Positions 25,944 through 32,514 of a stretch of 32,514 nucleotides of DNA are shown here, piece by piece. This stretch comes from Spirochaetota bacterium (GTDB taxonomy: Bacteria; Spirochaetota; UBA4802; UBA5368), in contig SCSX01000031.1 of the NCBI GenBank assembly GCA_004297825.1, forward strand, positions 1 to 32,514, given 5' to 3'. Below the pieces are notes generated by a model, which saw only the letters and a list, made by a program, of their open reading frames with translations, was not told the origin of the DNA and made no database searches. Position numbers and translations under genes: made by a program. The stretch's first letter is position 1; every line of letters begins with the position of its first letter.

Positions 25944-26203
25944 ATATGACCTCCGGTGAATTTAGCTTAACATTTTTTAAATAAATGTCTGCAATTCAAT
26001 CCAAAAGAAGAGGCATCTTTTTGTCAATGAATTTCTACGGGAACGATGACTTATTATGGAAACGACCGGACAGTCAGCGATCGCTCCACGGTATCCTCAA
26101 AACGGAGCGTGGCGATGAATGCGGTTCATAAAAATCAGGGGGGCCGAATCGCGGGCCGGCCACGAATAGCGCTCAGAATGGATGGGCGCTCTCGGACCAC
26201 GGT

Positions 26204-26239
26204 AACGCATGCCCGCTATGCTATCAGCGGGCATGCGTT
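26204..26239. repeat. 13-bp inverted repeat spanning the antitoxin stop codon
   Basis: AACGCATGCCCGC (26204-26216) and GCGGGCATGCGTT (26227-26239) are perfectly complementary around a 10-nt loop that holds the antitoxin TGA. One arm encodes its last codons (THAR). Read from the antitoxin strand there is no T-run after the stem. It may act as a terminator or mRNA-end stabiliser, or be an insertion scar. The stretch 25944-26203 otherwise shows no gene. Confidence 0.6.
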
Positions 26240-26517
26240 GACTTTTTGCCTTCCCTATCAACTTTAAGCCTCAGACCGAGAGCTGAACACACTTTCACCA
26301 GGGTCTGGACGTTGCAGTTCGCGCCGTTTTCGACCCTGGAAAGCTGCTGCTGGGTGATGCTCGCCTTTTTCGCAAGGTCTGCCTGTGAGATGCCCAGGCG
26401 GTTCCTTTCATTCGCTATTTTTACCGCGAGTTCAATGTACTTCTTTTCCTCGTTATACGCCTTCCTGAACTTCGGGTCTTTCATCTGTTCATCGAGATGT
26501 TTTCTGAACGATCTCAT
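26224..26517 (-). CDS. HigA-like XRE antitoxin
   Basis: The product is 97 residues. A Cro/C1-type helix-turn-helix lies at ~30-85 (RLGISQADLAKKASITQQQL, SRVENGANCNVQTLVKVCSALGL), preceded by a helical region (FRKAYNEEKKYIELAVKIAN) typical of HigA antitoxins of HigBA modules. Its ATG directly abuts the TAG of a toxin-like frame (26518-26520), the toxin-first order expected of higBA. The toxin is degenerate, so this is an orphan antitoxin or a relic. It marks the edge of the AT-richer region. Confidence 0.85.
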   Translation of the reverse strand: MRSFRKHLDEQMKDPKFRKAYNEEKKYIELAVKIANERNRLGISQADLAKKASITQQQLSRVENGANCNVQTLVKVCSALGLRLKVDREGKKSTHAR

Positions 26518-26751
26518 CTAATGCCCCCTTACTTTTCGCTCGCTGTTGCGCGCCAGGAATTCCTTGCGGCATTTCTTCGCCTTAGAGATCTCGGCCTTCG
26601 GCACCGTTCCAGTCGCTTTTGTGAAGATCTTGGACGCGCAACAAGTACAGTAAGCAGGAAATAGAACTACAATCTGCTCAGACGTTGTAGCCAAAGCATC
26701 ATCATTAGAATCAAGTTGATGAATATTAAAATTATCAAGATAATTTATTTC
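26518..26751 (-). pseudogene. Decayed HigB/Gp49-like toxin fragment
   Basis: A frame without a usable ATG runs from the TAA at 26754-26752 to the TAG at 26520-26518. Its end, IVVLF...KIFTKATGTVP then KAEISKAKKCRKEFLARN, resembles the C-terminal half of phage Gp49/HigB-type RelE-fold toxins (consensus like hgFvKKtqkTPk.EI..Akkr). The N-terminal half is missing and a Cys-rich stretch (PAYCTCCAS) interrupts the expected motif. The AT-rich part upstream (26700-26751) does not look like toxin sequence. Probably inactivated by truncation. Confidence 0.55.
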
Positions 26752-26836
26752 TTAGCTATTTTTACAATCCAGGCTTTCATTATGCTCCATGTTTTAAATA
26801 CCGGATAAATACTACCAGTTCCCCGTGTTGATATAT

Positions 26837-26869
26837 TGGCAATATTCTGGCGTCGCCAGAATATTGCCA
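26837..26869. repeat. Palindrome P1 upstream of the SBBP lipoprotein gene
   Basis: Arms GGCAATATTCTGGCG (26838-26852) and CGCCAGAATATTGCC (26854-26868) with a one-base centre, extended by T/A on each side. The right arm, CGCCAGAATATTGCC, is identical to that of P2 at 28875-28905. Surrounding 26752-26974 holds no other recognised feature. Confidence 0.8.
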
Positions 26870-26974
26870 GACATCTCCAGACCTTTTTTATTATCTTATG
26901 CTTATGTTACTGATAACTGTGCCTGTGAATCAAGTCAGTAAATTTTGTTTTTAAGAGTATTAAAGGAGTATTTT

Positions 26975-28789
26975 ATGAAGTTTCTCAGATTTTCGGCAAT
27001 GCTACTGATCGCGGCAACTCTGGCGTTTACCGCCTGCGGAGGCAGCACAGAAAACTCTGTTTCACCCGGGCCATCGACAAAAGCGATCACGGCCTTCAGC
27101 ATTGATGGTCTTTCAGCTTCCGGTATTATAAGCGAAGCTGGCCATAGTATAGCGATATATGTACCTAATGGAACCGATCTAACTGCACTTGTGCCGACTA
27201 TCACTCATACCGGGGCAAGCATCAATCCGGCATCCGGAACAGCGCAAGATTTTACCGGCCAGGTTACTTATACCGTAACAGCAGTGAATGGCTCAATGCA
27301 GGATTATATAGTGACAGCCACTAAAACAGTTTCAATTACATTTGAAAAAAACGACACCGGGGCTGCCGGGATAATGCATAAACAGGCAATTGCAACCGGT
27401 TTAACAATGAACTTAGCTGCCAATACATTTACAATGCAAGGTTTTAAATTTGCAGGATGGGCGGAAACATCAGAAGGCAGCGTTGCTTATGGAGATAAAG
27501 CAAGCTATACAATGGGTACGTCGGATGTAACTTTATACGCAATGTGGTCAAGATGGACAAAACTCCTGGGTGCAAATGGTGTATATACATCTACAAACAG
27601 TGTATCTGTAGATTCAAACGGCAACAGCTATCTTATAGTAGGGGCAGCCGGCGATGGCAATCTTGACGGACAAACAATAAGCGGGAACTGGTCTAAATTT
27701 TTTGTCGTTAAATATAACAGCTCGGGGATAAAGCAATGGTTGATTCCATTGGGCAGCTTTCCGGATATTTCGGTTGGCAAAATATCTGCAGACCAGAGCG
27801 GTAATTTTTTTGTTACAGGATATACAACAACTGATCTTGATGGAGAGACATTAACCGGCGGCTACGAGAATGCATTTGTTATGAAATATAATAGTTCCGG
27901 AGTAAAACAGTGGACAGAACTTCTGGGGACGGAACTTCTGGGTGAAGCAGGGGCGCCGGCCTCCTTTTCGCAGATAGAAGGATATAGTATATCTGCAGAC
28001 CAAAGCGGTAATTGTTATGTTACAGGCACAACTGCTGATCCAGTATGGGGTTACCTCTGTACATTTACAGCCAAATACAATTCTTCCGGAGAAAACCAGT
28101 GGGTAAAGCTTCTCGGCGAAACCAATAAACTTACAGCATATGGGTATAGCATATCAACAGACTCAGGCGGCAATTCATATATTACAGGTAGTACATATTC
28201 CGATCTTGATGGAGAGACTAAACCGGATGTTTATGCTATTTTTACAGTTAAATATGACAATTCAGGAAACAAACAATGGACGAAACTTCTGGGCGGAAAT
28301 AAAAGTATAATGACAAAAGGTATTTCAGCAGACTCAAACGGTAATTGTTATATTACAGGTTATACAGAAGGGGCTTTCGACGGACAACCCAAAATCGGTT
28401 GGTCCAATGTTTATCTGGTCAAGTACGACTATGCAGGGACAAAGCAGTGGACAAAATTTTTCGGGGCGAGCAATTCATATACTCATGGATCCGGAATAGC
28501 TGTAGACTCAGGCAATAATATATATGTTACAGGCGACACGAATGGGAATCTTGACGGAGAAACAAGCACAGGTAATTATAACGCATTTGTGGTAAAATAT
28601 AACGATTCCAAAATACGGCAATGGACAAAACTGAAAGGTGCTAATGCATATGGTTACAGCATATCTATCGATTCAGGTGATAATATTTATGTTGCAGGCA
28701 TTACATATGCTGATTTTGACGGGGAAACATATAGAGGTGGGGGCAGCCTGATACCGGATTTATTTATAACAACAATATTTAATCCATGA
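26975..28789 (+). CDS. SBBP-repeat beta-propeller lipoprotein
   Basis: The product is 604 residues from ATG 26975, with AAAGGAG (26962-26968) just upstream. The signal peptide ends in lipobox FTAC (Cys20), so it is probably surface- or periplasm-exposed. Order: a DUF5018-like Ig-type domain (~30-120; ITAFSIDGLSASG, TYTVTAVNGSMQDYIVTATK), an InlB/Listeria-Bacteroides-type repeat (~122-195; GFKFAGWAETSEG, VTLYAMWS), then seven SBBP repeats (VDSNGNSYLIVG type, each with an LDGET loop and a FxVKYNSSGxKQW strand), enough for a complete seven-bladed propeller. Such proteins are common in Leptospira; the ligand is unknown. A 15-base tandem duplication near 27917-27945 adds GTELL. The gene is AT-rich and bracketed by palindromes P1 and P2. 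Confidence 0.85.
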   Translation: MKFLRFSAMLLIAATLAFTACGGSTENSVSPGPSTKAITAFSIDGLSASGIISEAGHSIAIYVPNGTDLTALVPTITHTGASINPASGTAQDFTGQVTYTVTAVNGSMQDYIVTATKTVSITFEKNDTGAAGIMHKQAIATGLTMNLAANTFTMQGFKFAGWAETSEGSVAYGDKASYTMGTSDVTLYAMWSRWTKLLGANGVYTSTNSVSVDSNGNSYLIVGAAGDGNLDGQTISGNWSKFFVVKYNSSGIKQWLIPLGSFPDISVGKISADQSGNFFVTGYTTTDLDGETLTGGYENAFVMKYNSSGVKQWTELLGTELLGEAGAPASFSQIEGYSISADQSGNCYVTGTTADPVWGYLCTFTAKYNSSGENQWVKLLGETNKLTAYGYSISTDSGGNSYITGSTYSDLDGETKPDVYAIFTVKYDNSGNKQWTKLLGGNKSIMTKGISADSNGNCYITGYTEGAFDGQPKIGWSNVYLVKYDYAGTKQWTKFFGASNSYTHGSGIAVDSGNNIYVTGDTNGNLDGETSTGNYNAFVVKYNDSKIRQWTKLKGANAYGYSISIDSGDNIYVAGITYADFDGETYRGGGSLIPDLFITTIFNP

Positions 28790-28874
28790 TAATGTGAACA
28801 TCCAGCAGGACGCCTTTTGCGCATCCCGGCGCCGGGGCATCCATGCATGTAATATTAACCGGTAATGATGAACC

Positions 28875-28905
28875 GGCAATATTTTGGCGTCGCCAGAATA
28901 TTGCC
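28875..28905. repeat. Palindrome P2 downstream of the SBBP lipoprotein gene
   Basis: Arms GGCAATATTTTGGCG (28875-28889) and CGCCAGAATATTGCC (28891-28905) around one T. It differs from P1 by a single C-to-T, which leaves a G-T wobble. It lies 85 bases after the SBBP stop and 45 bases before the stop of the convergent AraC-type gene. Confidence 0.8.
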
Positions 28906-28949
28906 TGGCTGTCAGGAGTTTTTAAGCCGGGCAAACTGACTGCAGCTTA

Positions 28950-30623
28950 TCAGCCCTTGCGGAAATCGCCGGGGGTACGGCCAGTACCCGACATAAAGGC
29001 ATGGTTAAAGGTGCGGAGGCTGCGGAAACCGACATTCATGGCTATATCTATTATGGGGGTATTAGTTTCGGCAAGCAGTCTCTGGGCTTCTGTAATGCGC
29101 AGGTCGTTAAGGTATTCGTTATATTTTTTCCCGGTGTGCATCTTGAAGTAACGGCTGAAATTATCCGGGTGCAACCCCAGCGATTGTGCAAGATTTTCGC
29201 GTGATATGTCCGAAGCATAGTTCGCGGCCAGGTACTCTATAGCAACGTTTATCTTATCACCAATGCTGTCGGTCAATACATGAGAATCAGCCTTCATTCG
29301 TTTTATGGCAGCCTTAAGGTCGTCGTTGTCCATGGAGAGATGCGTTACATGATGCTTCATGACGATGAAATCGCGGGTCATGTCTGCTACCTGCAGCACG
29401 CAAAGCGCCAGGGTTCCTGCAGGGCGAAGGCTGACCGCCGGAATCCCCATTGAGATAAGCCTGTAAAAAAACAAAGGAAGCGACATATCAAAAAGAGAGA
29501 AAAGCAGAATTATAAAAAGCCCAAGCTTTACAAGAAAAACATTCTCACGTCTCATGACTGTGGCGCGTATCAGAATGTATAAGTACAAAAATAATAATGA
29601 AACGGAAATCAGATGGTATGGAAGGAGCATATGATTGATGTATTCTCCTGGAATCACGGCAGTAATAATACACGCAGTGCTTATGATAATTGTGAAGCCC
29701 CACGCGACGGCTCGTGGAACGTCCAGGGGAAAGATGCGGCGTAAATACGCGATTATAAATATGCCACCTGTCAGGTAGGAAAAGTGAGCCCACCGGTAAG
29801 AGCCGGACCATGTTAAGAAAGATATAACCGAGCTCCAGAAATTTTTATCATTGCCGCTTATCTCAGGTACTAGGCACAGGCAGATCAGCCCTAAAAACAG
29901 ATACTGGTATTCCCTGGGCTGCATAGAGAAGATGAAAAGCTGGTACAATCCCAGCAGAACAAGAATGCACGCCCGGAAAATTGTAAAGATATTGCCCAGT
30001 TGCCTGGAATCCATGAGCCGTGACATGCTGCCAATATCCACCCTTCCTATAATTCCGCCTGCCGGGAAGTGGTAATTCGCAGCTTGAAGAATTACCTCGT
30101 AATTGCTGTTTGTTACGGGAAGCTGCACTATATCGTCGGAAAAGTTAGAAACCGTCGAAGCGGCACTTGTTCCGGGCGTTCCTGCGCTATGGATCAGTTT
30201 CCCGTTGACATACAGCCTGTACGCCGATCTCACGAAGCCGAGCCTCAGGCCAAGGCTGTTCGATTGCTCTCCACCCATGATTATGCGAAGCCGGTATGTT
30301 GCATATCCGTTTGCCAGGTTCGGTGAGTATATTTTTCGGCCCGGGTTCCATCCGCCAGGTACGTTCATATAACCTTGTCCTGCGTGGCTGCCGGATTTCC
30401 GGAAATCATCCGGCGAAAGAAAGCTCATCCGGTAAAATTCCCATTCCCCGTCCAGCCCGGCTGTTCCGTCTTTGCTGAAGTTCCATTCCGTGAAATCAAT
30501 GGAGCCTTTTACTGCGACCGGATTCTTCTTCCCGGAAGCCGTACATCCGCATAACATGGAAAACACGGGCAAAAGCAGTGTTATGAGACACAGGGGAAAG
30601 AGCTTTTTCTTTATAATGTACAT
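28950..30623 (-). CDS. Membrane receptor-AraC fusion regulator with lipoprotein signal
   Basis: The product is 557 residues. The N-terminus is a signal peptide with lipobox LCGC (Cys27). Residues ~40-200 form a beta-sandwich, carbohydrate-binding-like extracytoplasmic domain (DGEWEFYRMSF, VPGGWNPG, ATYRLRII, YRLYVNGKLIHSAG) similar to DISM sensor domains. About seven membrane helices follow (~210-400). A short coiled linker leads to a C-terminal AraC/XylS double helix-turn-helix (ENLAQSLGLHPDNFSRYFKM, then IIDIAMNVGFRSLRTFNHAF with TGRTPGDFRKG). It would bind an external ligand and regulate DNA directly from the membrane. No strong ribosome-binding site is seen. It is convergent with the SBBP gene, a possible target. 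Confidence 0.85.
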   Translation of the reverse strand: MYIIKKKLFPLCLITLLLPVFSMLCGCTASGKKNPVAVKGSIDFTEWNFSKDGTAGLDGEWEFYRMSFLSPDDFRKSGSHAGQGYMNVPGGWNPGRKIYSPNLANGYATYRLRIIMGGEQSNSLGLRLGFVRSAYRLYVNGKLIHSAGTPGTSAASTVSNFSDDIVQLPVTNSNYEVILQAANYHFPAGGIIGRVDIGSMSRLMDSRQLGNIFTIFRACILVLLGLYQLFIFSMQPREYQYLFLGLICLCLVPEISGNDKNFWSSVISFLTWSGSYRWAHFSYLTGGIFIIAYLRRIFPLDVPRAVAWGFTIIISTACIITAVIPGEYINHMLLPYHLISVSLLFLYLYILIRATVMRRENVFLVKLGLFIILLFSLFDMSLPLFFYRLISMGIPAVSLRPAGTLALCVLQVADMTRDFIVMKHHVTHLSMDNDDLKAAIKRMKADSHVLTDSIGDKINVAIEYLAANYASDISRENLAQSLGLHPDNFSRYFKMHTGKKYNEYLNDLRITEAQRLLAETNTPIIDIAMNVGFRSLRTFNHAFMSGTGRTPGDFRKG

Positions 30624-31078
30624 GTAATATTATCTTTGGGAATAATAAATAGCAATAGCAGTAAATGCTGCGTTAAGAAGCGCAGACAAAAGAGTATTAA
30701 AAATCACCACAGCAAAAGTAAAGCTTATTATTAGTATCAAGGAAAATACCCTCTCCCCGGAGCGCGGTTCCTCCCGACATAAGCGCCATTATAAGAAGTG
30801 TTTCCGTGAACGAAGGACAATACATAGGAATCCGCATTCTTTTTCCAGGAAAGTACGCTGACATAACGGTTGATACCGGAAGCATCCTCCGCTGAAAAGT
30901 CAACGCTCCCCGGTTAAAAAGCTCCCGGAGAGAAGTTAATGTCACAGCCCGGATACTTGCTCTTTTCGACTGATCAAAAGATATGGGGTGAACTATTGAG
31001 AGTTATCGATGAATAGGGATATTCCTGTTTCTACGGATTCGTACCGCTTTTCATCGATAACTTCTTCCAATCCTCAGT
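30624..31078. other. Intergenic region without a convincing gene; 13-bp inverted repeat
   Basis: No supported gene lies here. A minus-strand frame at 30697-30945 lacks a ribosome-binding site. Another minus frame (~30772-30921) reads GINRYVSVLSWKKNADSY and may be a gene remnant. AGTTATCGATGAA (31001-31013) and TTCATCGATAACT (31050-31062) are perfect 13-nt inverted repeats around a 36-nt spacer, close to the stop of the ELWxxDGT gene; this could be an mRNA-end hairpin or a recombination site. Confidence 0.5.
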
Positions 31079-32407
31079 CTAATACGAGTCTGTTAACAGA
31101 TCTCCATTACCCGATGGATTTATATTCTTAAACAATTTTGTGCCGTCTTCAGTACCGTCGCTTACCCAGAGTTCATAGCGATTTGTCCCGTCGAGTGCAG
31201 AAAAATATATACTGTCTTTTACAACCAGAAAATTACCCGGACGAGTAGAACCGCTTGCTGTTCCAGGGGTTATATCCTTAAGCATTGCAGTGCCGGCCGC
31301 TGTTGCGTCGCTCATGCACAACACATCATTTGTACCATTAGGTACCCATGTTGCTTTGAAGAATAATTTATTATTCATTGTAGCAATAACCGCCTTCTCA
31401 TCGAGGGTAACATACAATTCGTTAACATTTATACTTTCTGTCCCTGCGGTTGTACCATCACTCATAAAGAAACTAGTAGAAGCAGTTGTATAATTTGTTG
31501 CGAAAAAATACAGTTTATTATTCAGGACAGTCAATGAAGTGGGCTTTGTGACCGTATTTGCATCAACAATCATACTGGTGCCGCTCTCGGTGCCATCACT
31601 TACCCACAGTCCATTTGCTGATATGTCCGCAGCCTGAAAATATGCTTTCCCATTCATGGCTGTAATAAATTTGGGATTTGAACTGCCAGTACCAGTTTTA
31701 ATATCCTTAACCATGCTTGCTTCATCCGCTGCCGCTGAGCCGTCAATTACCCATAATTCATTGCCGTAGGTTCCTCCATCGGCGGCAGAAAAGAACAGTT
31801 TATTGCCAACTACGGTCATGTACTGTGGGTTATCGATAATCCCTGCATATTTTTTATCCTTTACTATAGCCGTTCCTGCAGATGTTCCATCGCTCACATA
31901 TAGTACCCAATGACTGCCTGAAACTCCTCTGAAATAAAGTTTGTTATTCATTACAACCGGTTTTCCGGTAATTGCATAAGCGGACTCAACGTCGAATATA
32001 ACATCACTTACCTTCTGTGTTCCGTTCACAGTTCCATCGGTTGCAAAAAGATGCGGGTCAGAAGTATCATGGACTCCATAGTACAATTTCCCGTTCATTA
32101 CAGTTAAAGGGGATTGATATTCAGAGAGTGTAGTATTAAGAGCCTTAACAATATGAGTTCCCGTCTCTGTCCCGTCGCTTACCCACAAATCTCTTCCGTT
32201 AACGCTGTCATAAGCAGAGAAGTAGACCTTTCCGTTCATATATGTAAATCTTACCGGATTACTTTTGCCGGAATTCTTATTCGTATCTGTATTTATATCC
32301 TTTAACAATTTCGTGCCCGCTTCGGTGGTGTCGCTTATCCAGAGCTCAAATCCGTGCGTGCCGTCATCCGCGTTAAAAAGAAAATAAGTTTTAATGTTTC
32401 GCTTCAC
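31079..32407 (-). CDS. ELWxxDGT-repeat protein, possibly 5'-truncated
   Basis: The product is 442 residues from GTG 32407. It consists of about nine repeats of roughly 47 residues, each with a strand like MNGKVYFSA followed by ELWVSDGTxxGT and VKDI (examples: GFELWISDTTEAGT, GRDLWVSDGTETGT, YELWVSDGTEDGT), probably a beta-propeller. Such proteins are usually secreted, yet here the first repeat begins within ten residues of the start and there is no signal peptide. The frame is bounded by a TGA near 32480. The gene may be truncated or frameshifted at its 5' end, or the true start may use an upstream non-ATG codon. The remaining bases to 32514 show no gene. Confidence 0.75.
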   Translation of the reverse strand: MKRNIKTYFLFNADDGTHGFELWISDTTEAGTKLLKDINTDTNKNSGKSNPVRFTYMNGKVYFSAYDSVNGRDLWVSDGTETGTHIVKALNTTLSEYQSPLTVMNGKLYYGVHDTSDPHLFATDGTVNGTQKVSDVIFDVESAYAITGKPVVMNNKLYFRGVSGSHWVLYVSDGTSAGTAIVKDKKYAGIIDNPQYMTVVGNKLFFSAADGGTYGNELWVIDGSAAADEASMVKDIKTGTGSSNPKFITAMNGKAYFQAADISANGLWVSDGTESGTSMIVDANTVTKPTSLTVLNNKLYFFATNYTTASTSFFMSDGTTAGTESINVNELYVTLDEKAVIATMNNKLFFKATWVPNGTNDVLCMSDATAAGTAMLKDITPGTASGSTRPGNFLVVKDSIYFSALDGTNRYELWVSDGTEDGTKLFKNINPSGNGDLLTDSY

Positions 32408-32514
32408 CCAAATGGGAATTATTTTCGGTTGAATTAAGCTGGTAAATCCTCCAGTAGATTGCTGTTCAATTCCCTGTTTCGTTCAAATCTTGCATTACGG
32501 GCCTGTTTGAGTTT

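Noticed and set aside
26837-28905. Integron attC sites
   Set aside because: No clear R' (GTTRRRY) and R'' boxes could be placed around P1 or P2 and there is no integrase in the window.
30697-30945. 82-residue minus-strand frame
   Set aside because: No ribosome-binding site, no similarity to neighbours, and an overlapping frame looks equally protein-like; probably remnant or non-coding.

Overview
The window is about 26 kb of GC-rich, densely packed chromosomal DNA followed by about 6 kb of clearly AT-richer DNA. The best guess for the host is a member of Spirochaetota (deep-branching or Leptospira-like), probably anaerobic. The reasons are a two-cNMP-domain protein, SBBP and ELWxxDGT beta-propeller proteins, an AraC-type protein with a DISM-like receptor, a four-subunit 2-oxoacid:ferredoxin oxidoreductase and an LL-diaminopimelate aminotransferase. 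No rRNA or taxonomic marker is present, so this is an inference.

Layout. 1-41 is the 5' end of a minus-strand gene that has a full-length paralogue at 12648-13127. 230-628 is a DUF1573 lipoprotein with an in-frame TGA exactly where the family has the first Cys of its CGC motif, followed by a perfect 9-bp hairpin: a strong selenoprotein candidate. It abuts glgX (630-2768). Next come a one-TM coiled-coil/TPR-like protein, a promoter with a structured leader, a double cNMP-binding protein and an AsmA-like protein. leuD and leuC, a PAS-histidine kinase-receiver hybrid (minus strand), then a divergent panE follow. The small paralogue, a crotonase and an FMN reductase come next. On the minus strand an operon encodes a VorB-type 2-oxoacid:ferredoxin oxidoreductase (ferredoxin, alpha, beta, gamma) plus an ACT-domain protein. 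rimI-engB (plus strand) converges on the minus-strand run pabB-pabC-quinone reductase-SDR-dapL. A monocistronic acyl-CoA dehydrogenase ends the GC-rich part.

Beyond about 26.2 kb the character changes: a HigA-like antitoxin sits beside a decayed toxin, then come a seven-bladed SBBP lipoprotein bracketed by two copies of a 31-nt palindrome, a lipoprotein-7TM-AraC one-component regulator, and an ELWxxDGT repeat protein. This part looks like an accessory island.

Five palindromic repeats of one family (most with a GTAGAG..CTCTAC core) lie between genes in the GC-rich part. Their outer arms differ from copy to copy but each is perfectly self-complementary, and two of them sit at convergent gene ends where they probably act as bidirectional terminators.

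Metabolically the genes fit amino acid and fermentation chemistry: leucine/branched-chain (leuCD, Vor, ACT protein), lysine (dapL), pantothenate (panE), folate (pabBC), acyl-CoA oxidation (acyl-CoA dehydrogenase, crotonase) and glycogen use (glgX).
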